Assembly (NCBI GenBank): GCA_947631595.1
Contig: CANRLZ010000013.1
Location: 1-34,507 of the forward strand
Origin: an uncultured Oscillospiraceae bacterium
GTDB lineage: Bacteria > Bacillota > Clostridia > Oscillospirales > Oscillospiraceae
Reading direction: 5' to 3'
DNA: 34,507 nucleotides
Positions 18,341 through 26,672 of the stretch are shown here, piece by piece; position 1 is the first letter of the stretch; each line of letters opens with the position of its first letter. Under the pieces are notes generated by a model. It saw only the letters and a list, made by a program, of their open reading frames with translations, was not told the origin of the DNA and ran no database searches. A program made the position numbers and the translations under genes.

Positions 18341-19951
18341 ATGCTGCTGGAGGGTCAGCGCCACACCGTCACCGTGGAGGCCCTCGCCTCCCAGGGACAG
18401 GGCGTGGCCCGGATCGACGGCCAGGTGGTCTTTGTCAAGGGCGCCCTGCCCGGGGAGACCTGCCGGATCGTGCTGGAGCACGTGGGCCACCGGGCGGCCT
18501 GGGCGGGGGTGGAGGCCATCCCCGCCCCCTCCCCGGACCGGGTGGCGCCGGACTGCCCCTACTACGCCCAGTGCGGCGGCTGCCAGACCCGGCACATGAC
18601 CTACGAAGCGGAACTCGCCTTCAAGGCCGGGAAGGTGCGGGAGGCGCTGACCCGCATCGGCGGGGCGGATCCCGGCGCGGTGCTCATCCACGGCTCGGCG
18701 GCCACCGCGCGCTACCGCAACAAGGTCCAGTTCCCCGTGGCGGCCGGGCCAAAGGTGGGCTTCTACCGGGAGCGCACCCATCGGGTAGTGGACGTGGCCG
18801 ACTGCCTGCTCCAGCCGGAGGGGGCCGGCCCGCTGGCCCAGGCCCTGCGGACGTGGATGAGGCGGTGGAATGTGCCCGCCTACGACGAGCGCGGGCACAA
18901 GGGCCTGGTGCGCCACCTCTTCCTCCGCTCCGCCCGGAGCGGCGTCCTCTGCTGCATCGTGGCTAACGGTCATTCGCTTCCCAGAGAGGACGAACTGGTG
19001 GAACTGCTCCGTGCCGCCGAACCAAAGCTAACAGGCATTAGCCTCAACGGCAACACCCGCAGGGGCAACGTGATTTTAGGTCAGGAGTACCGCACCCTCT
19101 GGGGGGAGGACTTCCTGCTGGACGAGCTGTGCGGCCTCACCTTCCGCCTCTCCGTCCCCTCCTTCTACCAGGTGAACCGCCCCCAAGCGGAGGTGCTCTA
19201 CGGTCTGGCCGGGGAATTTGCCGGCCTCACCGGCGGTGAGACGGTGCTGGATCTCTACTGCGGCACCGGCACCATCGGCCTCACCCTGGCCAAGCAGGCC
19301 GGGCAGATCATCGGGGTGGAGATCGTCCCCCAGGCGGTGGAGGACGCCTGGGAGAACGCCCGGCGGAACGGTCTGGCTAACGTTCGTTACCTCTGCGGCG
19401 ACGCCGCCCAGGCCGCCGCGCAGCTGGCCCAGGAGGGCGTCCGCCCCCAGGTGGCGGTGGTGGACCCGCCCCGGAAGGGCCTCGCCCCGGACGTGATAGA
19501 CACTCTCCTGCAAATGTCCCCCCGCCGCATCGTCTACCTCTCCTGCGACTGCGCCACCCTGGCCCGGGACGTGAAGGCCCTCTCCCCCGCCTACACCCTC
19601 ACCCGCGCCGAGGCGGTGGATATGTTCCCACGCACCTACCATGTGGAGACGGTGTGCCTGTTGACCAAACTCAAGGTCGACAAGCACATTGAAGTAGACC
19701 TGAATCTGAGCGAGTTGGATGTGACCGCCGCAGAGAGCAAGGCCACCTATGACGAGCTCAAGGCGTATGTACTGAATCAATTTGGATTAAAGGTCTCCAA
19801 CCTGTATATCTCCCAGGTCAAGAGAAAATGTGGCCTGGAGGTAGGGCAAAGCTACAACCCACCAAAATCAGACACCTCCCGTCAACCCAAATGCCCGCCC
19901 GAAAAGGAAACTGCCATCCGGGCAGCATTGGAGCATTTTGGTATGATATAG
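18341..19951 (+). CDS. rlmD: 23S rRNA (uracil-5-)-methyltransferase with element-encoded C-terminal tail
   Basis: A SAM-dependent RNA m5U methyltransferase of the RumA/RlmD/RlmCD group. The 536-residue product has an N-terminal TRAM domain (1-60), iron-sulfur cysteines C72, C78 and C81 plus a later Cys (VADCLL), the SAM motif VLDLYCGTGTIG (about 302) and the catalytic Cys in YLSCDCATLARD (about 403). ATG 18341 sits 8 nt after AGGAGG. From codon 439 (after Glu-Thr-Val at 436-438) the sequence is element-borne. The composition drops and a 98-residue lysine-rich tail follows (QVKRKCGLEVG, PPEKE, ending HFGMI). The chromosomal continuation lies about 10.4 kb away at 30043. The methyltransferase core is complete. 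The role of the tail is unknown. Confidence 0.93.
   Translation: MLLEGQRHTVTVEALASQGQGVARIDGQVVFVKGALPGETCRIVLEHVGHRAAWAGVEAIPAPSPDRVAPDCPYYAQCGGCQTRHMTYEAELAFKAGKVREALTRIGGADPGAVLIHGSAATARYRNKVQFPVAAGPKVGFYRERTHRVVDVADCLLQPEGAGPLAQALRTWMRRWNVPAYDERGHKGLVRHLFLRSARSGVLCCIVANGHSLPREDELVELLRAAEPKLTGISLNGNTRRGNVILGQEYRTLWGEDFLLDELCGLTFRLSVPSFYQVNRPQAEVLYGLAGEFAGLTGGETVLDLYCGTGTIGLTLAKQAGQIIGVEIVPQAVEDAWENARRNGLANVRYLCGDAAQAAAQLAQEGVRPQVAVVDPPRKGLAPDVIDTLLQMSPRRIVYLSCDCATLARDVKALSPAYTLTRAEAVDMFPRTYHVETVCLLTKLKVDKHIEVDLNLSELDVTAAESKATYDELKAYVLNQFGLKVSNLYISQVKRKCGLEVGQSYNPPKSDTSRQPKCPPEKETAIRAALEHFGMI
19646..19654 (+). other. attL core in rlmD
   Basis: GAGACGGTG, codons Glu-Thr-Val 436-438 of rlmD. 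Left of it the DNA is host-like. Right of it is element sequence beginning TGCCTGTTGACC. Predicted attB is the left flank of this site joined to the right flank of attR. Confidence 0.85.
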
Positions 19952-19963
19952 TTCTCCTCACAC

Positions 19964-20012
19964 AGCGGAGACAGCCATCGCAATTCGTGGCTGTCTCCGC
20001 TGCTTTTCCCTC
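19964..20012 (+). terminator. Terminator after the rlmD replacement tail
   Basis: A perfect 14-bp stem (AGCGGAGACAGCCA with TGGCTGTCTCCGCT) is followed by GCTTTTCCC and another TTTT. It starts 12 bases past the rlmD stop and would keep rlmD transcription out of the element. In the circular form it would end the recombinase transcript. Confidence 0.8.
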
Positions 20013-20062
20013 TGCTTTTCGGGGTCCGGGGTGTCCCCGGCGCACACCTTGCCAGCCCCAAC

Positions 20063-20095
20063 GGGGCGGCAAGGTATAGTGCGTTATACCGCCCC
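20063..20095 (+). other. Predicted MobV-type origin of transfer (oriT)
   Basis: The inverted repeat GGTATA-GTGCGT-TATACC (20073-20090), with outer GGGGC/GCCCC arms, closely resembles the pMV158-type oriT core (TATAGTG-G/TTATAC). By analogy the nick would fall after 20083, between G and T. It lies about 200 bp upstream of the MobV relaxase gene, the usual arrangement. Confidence 0.78.
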
Positions 20096-20110
20096 GACAG
20101 CCGCACGCAA

Positions 20111-20146
20111 AAACGCTCGGCTCCCCCATCGGGAGCCGGGCGTTTT
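20111..20146 (+). terminator. Intrinsic terminator between oriT and mobV
   Basis: AAACGC-T-CGGCTCCC pairs with GGGAGCCG-G-GCGTTT around CCATC and runs into TTTTTT. An A-run on the left makes it potentially bidirectional. It follows oriT directly. Confidence 0.8.
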
Positions 20147-20156
20147 TTGTGGGCGG

Positions 20157-20212
20157 GGAACCGCCGCCAGAAAGAGGTCGCTGGTCGGCGCTCGCCTTTC
20201 GGCGGCGGTTCC
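20157..20212 (+). repeat. 12-bp inverted repeat upstream of mobV
   Basis: GGAACCGCCGCC (20157-20168) and GGCGGCGGTTCC (20201-20212) match perfectly across a 32-base loop. It lies about 75 nt before the relaxase start with no T tract, so it is more likely an RNA leader structure or protein site than a terminator. Confidence 0.55.
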
Positions 20213-20286
20213 ATCCGGCGGGGCGGTATGTGAAAAACCTGCCGTTCTCCGCCCAGTTCTGCCATCAAAGAAAGGAGTTTTGTTTT

Positions 20287-21267
20287 ATGCCTTATGCTAT
20301 CATGCGTTTCGCCAAACGAAAGGGCGGCCCGGCCAGCGCCCTGGAAAAGCACCATGAACGCCGGAAGGAACAGTACGCCAGCAACCCGGATGTGGACCGG
20401 GAGCGGAGCCATCTCAACTACCATCTGGTAGAGCCCCAGATGAAATACTATGCCGAAATTCAGTCCCGCATCGAAAGGGCCCAGCGGAAAAATCCCAAAA
20501 TGAAAGTCCGCAAAGACAGTGTGAAATTTATCGACACCATCGTCACCGCCTCCCCGGAGTTTTTAGCTGACCTCCCGGAAGAAAGAGTGCGCCGCTATTT
20601 TGAGCGGGCGTTGGAATTTTTCAAGAAGGAAGTGGGTGCCGAAAACATCTTCTCCGCCGTAGTCCATATGGATGAACGCAACCCCCATATGCATTTGTGC
20701 TTTGTTCCGCTCACTCCCGACAACCGGCTTTCCGCCAAGGAGGTCATCGGCGGGCGGGAAAAGCTGGTAGGGTGGCAGGACAAATTCCACGACCACATGA
20801 GCGCCGAGTTCCCTTCCCTTGAGCGGGGCGAGTCCGCTGCCGTTACCAAGCGCAAGCACATCCCCACTTGGCTCTATAAGCAGGCCCACCGTTTGACGGA
20901 AGAAATGACTCTGATCCAGAAGGAATTGGAGCGCATCGGCCCTCTCAACGCCAATAAGCAGAAAGAAAAAGTTTTGAAGTTGCTGGAACGGTGGTATCCC
21001 CAGGTCAACGCTTTTGAGGCCAAGTTGAAACCCTATGAAGAACAACTCCGGCTCATGCGCTACAATGAAACGGTCTTGCGGGAGCAAGCAAAACAGGCCC
21101 AGTGGGAGCTCCAGCAAGAGCACCAAGAGGGCCTGTCGCTGATCTATGAGCTGCGGGAATACCAGGACTTTCTCCGCTCTATCCCAGAAGCGGTACTGGA
21201 AGGGTTAAAAGAGCAGTATGGAGAGGCAGTTCAAGAGCAGGAATACCAGCAAAAGTTTGAATCTTAA
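20287..21267 (+). CDS. mobV: MobV-family (Pre/Mob) plasmid-type relaxase
   Basis: This relaxase nicks oriT and leads the DNA strand during mobilization by a helper conjugative system. The 326-residue protein begins MPYAIMRFAK, typical of Mob/Pre. The metal-binding three-histidine motif is HMDERNPHMH at residues 127-136. An N-terminal RSHLNYHL segment is also characteristic of the family. The C-terminal third is helical and charged, likely coiled coil. ATG 20287 has AAAGGAG about 9 nt upstream; longer in-frame starts would run through the inverted repeat. Convergent with res; 46 bp separate their stop codons. TnpZ of Tn4451 plays the same part in a comparable element. Confidence 0.93.
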   Translation: MPYAIMRFAKRKGGPASALEKHHERRKEQYASNPDVDRERSHLNYHLVEPQMKYYAEIQSRIERAQRKNPKMKVRKDSVKFIDTIVTASPEFLADLPEERVRRYFERALEFFKKEVGAENIFSAVVHMDERNPHMHLCFVPLTPDNRLSAKEVIGGREKLVGWQDKFHDHMSAEFPSLERGESAAVTKRKHIPTWLYKQAHRLTEEMTLIQKELERIGPLNANKQKEKVLKLLERWYPQVNAFEAKLKPYEEQLRLMRYNETVLREQAKQAQWELQQEHQEGLSLIYELREYQDFLRSIPEAVLEGLKEQYGEAVQEQEYQQKFES

Positions 21268-21313
21268 TACTCAAGTTTTTCCCACCTCATGTGGTTACAA
21301 TAGGCATTCGCCC

Positions 21314-23917
21314 TTACGATATAGGTTGAGCATCCTCAAGCATATTTTCAAGTGCACATCTGAACCTTCCTTGCCCTTCGAGTACCGTCCCATCTTTCAG
21401 ATGTTGAAAAAACACATCATACGCATCCGGTGAAAGGAAATGAAAAATATATCGTTCCGGAATGTTTTGTCCTTCTAAGCGTCCATTGAGCTCAATGAAA
21501 TGTTGTACTGCATACTTGTATTTTGCTTTGTTCTCATCACAATCGTCACCATCGTCCTTTATCTCAATAACGAGAAAATATGTCACGCCATCTTTGTTAA
21601 CCTTCAAGAAAAAATCAGGATTAAATTTGTCGTGGTGATATCTTCTTGATTTTGAATCTCTGGAGCCATGCCGACAAGTATATTCGATTTCGTAAAAGCC
21701 TCTATCCCGAGACTTTATCCACGCCGTCAGCAAATCCGCATTTTCCCTTTTGCAAAGCATCTCAACAAACTTCCGTTCGGGCTTAGATGCTGTTATAACT
21801 GTAGTTACCGGGGTCTTAAACAGGCAATAATCTATTTCTTTTGAGGATGATTTTGGGAGGGATTCATCTTCCAGCACTTCTGAAATGATCTCTTTCTGCT
21901 CACCATCCAGTATCTCTTGTTCCCAGTTATTTGTTAAAAAAATTGTCCGATCTTGCCTAAGCATCCCAACGCTTGTAGACTGTTTGGTCAAAATTTTTGT
22001 CGAGATATCAAACATATCATTTGCAACAGATTTAGAACTGATTGACTTTTTGTTCTTCCTCAGCAAAGGGGTAAATGCCGAAAGTACTTTGTGGACATTC
22101 GCTTCTATCATTTCTTCGCCATGGTTTCCTCTCTTTTTCATGGAAAGCCTCACAATGTCTTCGATAACTTTCCTTGGGGGCAAAGCGTTCTGCGTATATT
22201 CATCCTCCCCCAATTTCAATGTCTTTCCTTCCCATTCTCTCTGCTCAAACTCCTCGAACAGTTTATCTATTACTTCATCTATGGTCCAGGTCACATGTCG
22301 AATAGCATAATTCCGCTCCCGTGGTTTCCCGCCAAGAACCGTTTCATATGTAGTACCTCGTTCCACTTCCACAGATTGTGATTCCAGTACAATACCCTCT
22401 TTCATCAATCTTGTAAAATCTACTGAACTTGACTCTACTGGTTTGTCTATCGTTATTGGCTCAGTGGAATAGTTAATATTCTTAACAGAAAAATGGTATA
22501 CACTTCGCCCTTCTTCCATAACCACACTGCTTATCCGCGCCTCAATTTCCAAGACCTCATCAACTAACCGCTTAATTTTACTGCTCCATGCTTTGTGGTT
22601 AAATACCACCACTTTCGGCTGCGGGGACTGATACGCATCCGGAATTCGGAGCCCTCTCCCCAAGACCTGAGCAATAAGCAACCTGGAATTGAACGCCCTA
22701 TCCTCCCATGGAACGATTTGAAAAACATTCTTGACATCCCATCCCTCTGACAGCATTGAAACAGAGATAATCCACTCTGTGGTGTCAGTTTTATCATCCA
22801 CATATTTCAGCCTTGATATATTGGCTTTATGTTCTCGAGCCGATGTAACAATGAGAACCTTTGTTTCCACCTCTTGAGGTGTTTTACTTTCCTGTTTGGA
22901 CAAAAAACTCACAAATTCAACATATAGAGCTTTAGCACGCTTGATGTCACGTGTAATCAGAATTGATAAAGGTTTTATTAGAGGGTATCTTTCAATATTA
23001 TCCCTATGATTTTGATATATTTTTTGAAACCGTTCGTTATTCCCTTGGCTTTCGTCCTCTCTTACATAGTCAACATTTTTCACCACACGATCTTGTATCG
23101 CTTGGCGTAACGAATATCGATAAATCACATCTGGGAAATATTCATCTTCAATATAGGCCGTTCCCGTAAAACCCAGCATATATTGAAACCCAAATTTATC
23201 ACTGAGCAAAAACTTTTTCCACTGTTTTATGCTCGTATCCCCATCAGCCATTTTGTTGAAGATGTGATGCGCTTCATCATTTAAGACAAGTGTGTCCCTC
23301 CCTTTCCACATAAAACTATCGTCTATGGAAGACCCCGTTGTTTCATAAACAGCATGTATGTTCTCAATACATATCTCACCAGCTTCAACCGTCTTATTCG
23401 CATTGGTGATACTCGGATTCTTGCATGTTGCACTTTCCGGAATCAACGCCTTTAAACCAGCATCTCCACTAAGTTTTTCAAATTTTTCCGTTAGGCCTCT
23501 TTCTATTGTAAGGGAAGGACACAGAACCAACACTCTTTTGACAAGTCCTACTCCAAGTGCAATTTGCGCTATTCCATATATTACATACGACTTTCCCGTA
23601 CCTGTAGCTAAATCAATATTAGCGTATATTTTCTCTTTCATTTGAAGTGCCGCAACAAAATCATCTAACGATGTATACTTATCTCGAAGAGCAGCGTTCA
23701 AAGTATAATTATATTTAGCCAAATCCTGTAACGATTTGTATTGACCAGACGCAAGGTAAATAATAGACGCCTTAATTGCTTCTTTTTGATAAGTCCGATC
23801 TCCGCACAGCCTATCAATAAAGGGATCCCAAGCGCATAAGTCCAAGGCCCTCGTATCATACACACTATTAACTTTTAGAACCAGCTCAGACTGTTTAAAT
23901 GTTTTTATCTCTTGCAT
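21314..23917 (-). CDS. res: Type III-like restriction endonuclease subunit Res
   Basis: A superfamily 2 helicase-nuclease of 867 residues. Walker A ATGTGKS is at 104-110, the DEAH box in LVLNDEAHH at 214-217, motif III-like FTGTA at 250-254, and a helicase C domain follows (SMLSEGWDVKNVFQIVPW, QVLGRGLRIP). A PD-(D/E)xK-type nuclease motif is present near the C-terminus (PDFF at 767 and EIK at 785-787). With Mod it would cleave DNA carrying unmodified recognition sites. It starts 12 nt after mod with GGAGGGGG as ribosome site, so the two are one operon. It is markedly AT-richer than the element's mobilization genes, pointing to separate acquisition. The frame is open throughout and the motifs are intact. 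Confidence 0.88.
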   Translation of the reverse strand: MQEIKTFKQSELVLKVNSVYDTRALDLCAWDPFIDRLCGDRTYQKEAIKASIIYLASGQYKSLQDLAKYNYTLNAALRDKYTSLDDFVAALQMKEKIYANIDLATGTGKSYVIYGIAQIALGVGLVKRVLVLCPSLTIERGLTEKFEKLSGDAGLKALIPESATCKNPSITNANKTVEAGEICIENIHAVYETTGSSIDDSFMWKGRDTLVLNDEAHHIFNKMADGDTSIKQWKKFLLSDKFGFQYMLGFTGTAYIEDEYFPDVIYRYSLRQAIQDRVVKNVDYVREDESQGNNERFQKIYQNHRDNIERYPLIKPLSILITRDIKRAKALYVEFVSFLSKQESKTPQEVETKVLIVTSAREHKANISRLKYVDDKTDTTEWIISVSMLSEGWDVKNVFQIVPWEDRAFNSRLLIAQVLGRGLRIPDAYQSPQPKVVVFNHKAWSSKIKRLVDEVLEIEARISSVVMEEGRSVYHFSVKNINYSTEPITIDKPVESSSVDFTRLMKEGIVLESQSVEVERGTTYETVLGGKPRERNYAIRHVTWTIDEVIDKLFEEFEQREWEGKTLKLGEDEYTQNALPPRKVIEDIVRLSMKKRGNHGEEMIEANVHKVLSAFTPLLRKNKKSISSKSVANDMFDISTKILTKQSTSVGMLRQDRTIFLTNNWEQEILDGEQKEIISEVLEDESLPKSSSKEIDYCLFKTPVTTVITASKPERKFVEMLCKRENADLLTAWIKSRDRGFYEIEYTCRHGSRDSKSRRYHHDKFNPDFFLKVNKDGVTYFLVIEIKDDGDDCDENKAKYKYAVQHFIELNGRLEGQNIPERYIFHFLSPDAYDVFFQHLKDGTVLEGQGRFRCALENMLEDAQPIS

Positions 23918-23929
23918 AATTGCCCCCTC

Positions 23930-25843
23930 CTATAAGGAAAAGCTCTCTGTCAAATCATTGCCAAAGATATCTGTATAAATAACCATAATTTTATCGCCGA
24001 TAGACTCTTTTGCTAATTCTATTTTAAGCTGCTTGTCTTCCTGTTTGATTTCATCCGAGAAAAATACATCCGTCATAATAAATTCTTTCCCATTATAATG
24101 TCTGTCAATATACACCGCTGAAAGCAGGTCAAATCCGCTCATTCCCTTCTCTTCAGAAGTTTTCCCAGAACGAGGTTCCTCAGAAGAAAAGCTATGTATT
24201 TTAATAATCACTTTTTGACTTGTCATTTCTATCTCGCTACAAACTTTAGGCATCCTATTGAACGAAAATCCAATCGATTCATCTAAAGCATTAATATCCG
24301 CCTTAGACCGTGGCTGTCTAAATTTCTTAAAATCCTTGTGGTGGAGCTCCTTAATTATTTGATATGGGATCTTTAGGAAGTAGTACCGAATTCCGTTTAT
24401 CTCCTCATAATCCGCAATATAATCTACACGAGTAGACGGGGAAACAATATATATCCTTCCTCCAGCTAATCTACTCCCTATATGAGCACTAATGTCTCCA
24501 AGAAATAATTCGTCAATGTTGGAATTAGCGTACAAATTGTAATTGAAAATTACCACCGGGTTTCCATCTTTTTCTCCATCAAAGGAATATCCGCCAATTT
24601 TGTGTTGTTTCAAATTAATATTAAACAATCCAGACACAAATTCTTTATACTTGCCAAATTCCATGTCCAACGCTGTTTTCAAATCATAAGTTCCTAATGA
24701 ACATGTTATAAAGTTTTTTGCCATGTGCCCATATTTTTTATTCTTCTTTGTCAACGATTTTGATTTCTGAATTTCAAGTAGTCTTTTCTGCGATGTAAAA
24801 TGAGATAATTTCCCGATATCGCAAAGAATCCACTTACGTCCCAATTTTTCGGCGACTGCCGCTACCGTTCCAGAGCCAGCAAAGCAGTCCATAACAATAT
24901 CGCCCTCATTTGACGCTGCAAGCACTATTCTTCTAATCAATTCTTCTGGCTTTTGAGTAGGATAATCAATAAACTCTAAACTTGTCTTTTTAGTTGTCGA
25001 ACTTTGCCCAATATCCCAAACATCATCAGCCTTTTTCTCCGTAAATTCTTCATATATCAGTTTGCCTTCTTCATCCCGCGCAGATACGAGTTTTTTCTCT
25101 TCTGAGGACCATACACGCTTATCGCGCATTGTCCTTTTCTTTAGCGGAATCAAAATCTTATTGGCGGTATATCGTCCAGATTTTGAATACCAAAAAATCA
25201 CATTATGATTATTTGCAAAACCGTTCACATTTCCCTGAAAATTATCCGGATAATGCCAAACTATTTCGTTAACAAGATTTGTTTCCCCAAAAACTTCATC
25301 AAGTATTATCTTGATGTAATGAGCTTTTTTCCAGTCAAGGTGGACAAAAATACAGCCGTCATCAGCTAAAACTTCGCGAATCAGAATTAGCCGACGGCGA
25401 ATATATTCAATAAATTCAGCTCCTCTTTTTCTATCCGTATATGCTTTTGCTCCTTCTTTGTTCTGAAAATCCTCTGTAGTTGCAAAGGGCGGATCAATAT
25501 AGACAAGTTTTACCTTTCCTTTCACGGTATCCTTTATAATCGAATCTTCATTCTTATAAATAGTTTTAAGAAATTGCAGATTGTCTCCAAAGACAATCAT
25601 ATTGCGCCAACCATCTGCATAAGCAGGATGTTCCGCACCACCAAACACTTTCTCAATTTGTAAGGGAACAGGAAACGAGCCATCATCGTCAGCAAGTAAA
25701 TCCTCTTTGCGAATTTTCTCCGCGTATACAAGTTCATATTCTTTGTGAATAGTAGGAAAGAGTTTGCCTCGAAATTCTTCTGGGATTTCCTCTCCTTTGT
25801 CCAATAGATCAATTAAGTAATCCTTCTCTGCTTTACTTAGCAT
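23930..25843 (-). CDS. mod: Type III-like site-specific DNA methyltransferase Mod
   Basis: A SAM-dependent amino-methyltransferase of 637 residues. DPPF (motif IV) is at 117-120 and FAGSG (motif I) at 321-325. The order, catalytic motif before SAM motif, is that of beta-class/type III Mod enzymes, with adenine-N6 the usual product. TQKPEELI (about 296) is also typical. Only about 200 residues separate the motifs and about 300 follow FAGSG, so target recognition may reside in that unrecognised C-terminal half; this is inference. I chose ATG 25843, with GTGAGGG 7 nt upstream, over an upstream in-frame ATG at 25897. It is followed by res and is AT-rich like it. Confidence 0.87.
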   Translation of the reverse strand: MLSKAEKDYLIDLLDKGEEIPEEFRGKLFPTIHKEYELVYAEKIRKEDLLADDDGSFPVPLQIEKVFGGAEHPAYADGWRNMIVFGDNLQFLKTIYKNEDSIIKDTVKGKVKLVYIDPPFATTEDFQNKEGAKAYTDRKRGAEFIEYIRRRLILIREVLADDGCIFVHLDWKKAHYIKIILDEVFGETNLVNEIVWHYPDNFQGNVNGFANNHNVIFWYSKSGRYTANKILIPLKKRTMRDKRVWSSEEKKLVSARDEEGKLIYEEFTEKKADDVWDIGQSSTTKKTSLEFIDYPTQKPEELIRRIVLAASNEGDIVMDCFAGSGTVAAVAEKLGRKWILCDIGKLSHFTSQKRLLEIQKSKSLTKKNKKYGHMAKNFITCSLGTYDLKTALDMEFGKYKEFVSGLFNINLKQHKIGGYSFDGEKDGNPVVIFNYNLYANSNIDELFLGDISAHIGSRLAGGRIYIVSPSTRVDYIADYEEINGIRYYFLKIPYQIIKELHHKDFKKFRQPRSKADINALDESIGFSFNRMPKVCSEIEMTSQKVIIKIHSFSSEEPRSGKTSEEKGMSGFDLLSAVYIDRHYNGKEFIMTDVFFSDEIKQEDKQLKIELAKESIGDKIMVIYTDIFGNDLTESFSL

Positions 25844-25910
25844 GGTCAATCCCTCACTGTAAATTATAATTTCCTGTCTCCTTCTGCCCCTCTTCATATA
25901 ACCTCAAAGG

Positions 25911-26588
25911 TCATTTCTCTCGAAACGCTCTCACGTTATAAACGTTTCTACATCTCGTTGAGCAGAACTTACTTTTAGCTCGCGAATTGTAATACACCCT
26001 CCCGCAATTTTTGCAGGTCTTGAGTGTTTTGTTCGGCGCTGTGATCAGGGCCGCATAGGTCAGCCGTAGCAGTGACTCCAAGCTTTTGATCTCCCAGATG
26101 AGTTGGGGCGTCCGGCCCGCTGTCAGCCGATAGGGCAACAGGCCGATCAGTTCCCCGGCAGGAGCTTTCTCTCCTCCGTTGGCATGGAGAAGGTGCTGAT
26201 ACAGCCGCTTAAACTCTTTTTGAAACAACTCCATATCCTCACCATATTCCGCCGTGCCCACAGGGCGGAATGGCGGGGGCGTGTCCGGCCCTTCACCGAT
26301 GGCTTGTCCCAGCTCCACATCCGGCCCTAAAAGGCCGTAGCGGGCCGCAAAATCGGCACACAGGCAGTCTTGGTCGGCGCCCTCCATATTGAGCTGCCGT
26401 CCCAGCTCCAAGGCATCAGCCACCATCTGCTCGGCGTGTTCAGCGCAGTTATAGGTCATCTCTGTAGCTCCCGGTACAGGCACCAGATAGCGAAACTTTC
26501 GTCGGTTGAAGGTTTGCTCTACCACCCGGTACTCCGACCACCGTTTCCACAGCACGGTCAAATCAGAAAACGTGGCTTGCTTCTCCAT
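25911..26588 (-). CDS. Zinc-ribbon protein of unknown function
   Basis: A 225-residue protein whose family I cannot name with confidence. The C-terminus carries a four-cysteine treble-clef-like motif, CKNCGRVYYNSRAKSKFCSTRC at about residues 195-216, followed by a basic Asn/Arg end. It resembles CGNR-type zinc fingers that bind nucleic acid. The N-terminal part has no membrane segment. ATG 26588 follows TTGGAGGAA. It lies 67 bp upstream of mod on the same strand, but its higher GC content matches the mobilization genes rather than the restriction pair, so it is probably element backbone. Tandem 9-bp repeats sit just upstream. Confidence 0.7.
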   Translation of the reverse strand: MEKQATFSDLTVLWKRWSEYRVVEQTFNRRKFRYLVPVPGATEMTYNCAEHAEQMVADALELGRQLNMEGADQDCLCADFAARYGLLGPDVELGQAIGEGPDTPPPFRPVGTAEYGEDMELFQKEFKRLYQHLLHANGGEKAPAGELIGLLPYRLTAGRTPQLIWEIKSLESLLRLTYAALITAPNKTLKTCKNCGRVYYNSRAKSKFCSTRCRNVYNVRAFREK

Positions 26589-26601
26589 GAAGATTCCTCC
26601 A

Positions 26602-26626
26602 ATGTAATCTATGTAATCAATGTATC
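26602..26626 (-). promoter_or_regulatory. Tandem 9-bp direct repeats upstream of the zinc-ribbon gene
   Basis: ATGTAATC occurs at 26602 and 26611 and a shortened ATGTATC at 26620, a 9-bp period. They lie 14-38 bases before the zinc-ribbon gene start, where a promoter or regulator site would be. The same GTAAT words recur in the dyad at 27233-27262. Confidence 0.45.
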
Positions 26627-26633
26627 ATATTTC

Positions 26634-26666
26634 AGCCCAGGCCGCAAGTACGGCTTGGGCCTTTTT
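26634..26666 (+). terminator. Hairpin with T tract on the plus side
   Basis: GCCCAGGCCG and CGGCTTGGGC pair with one mismatch around CAAGTA, followed by CCTTTTT on the plus strand. Neighbouring genes run the other way, where no T run follows, so it may block antisense transcription or just structure the intergenic RNA. Confidence 0.45.
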
Positions 26667-26672
26667 CTGTTT

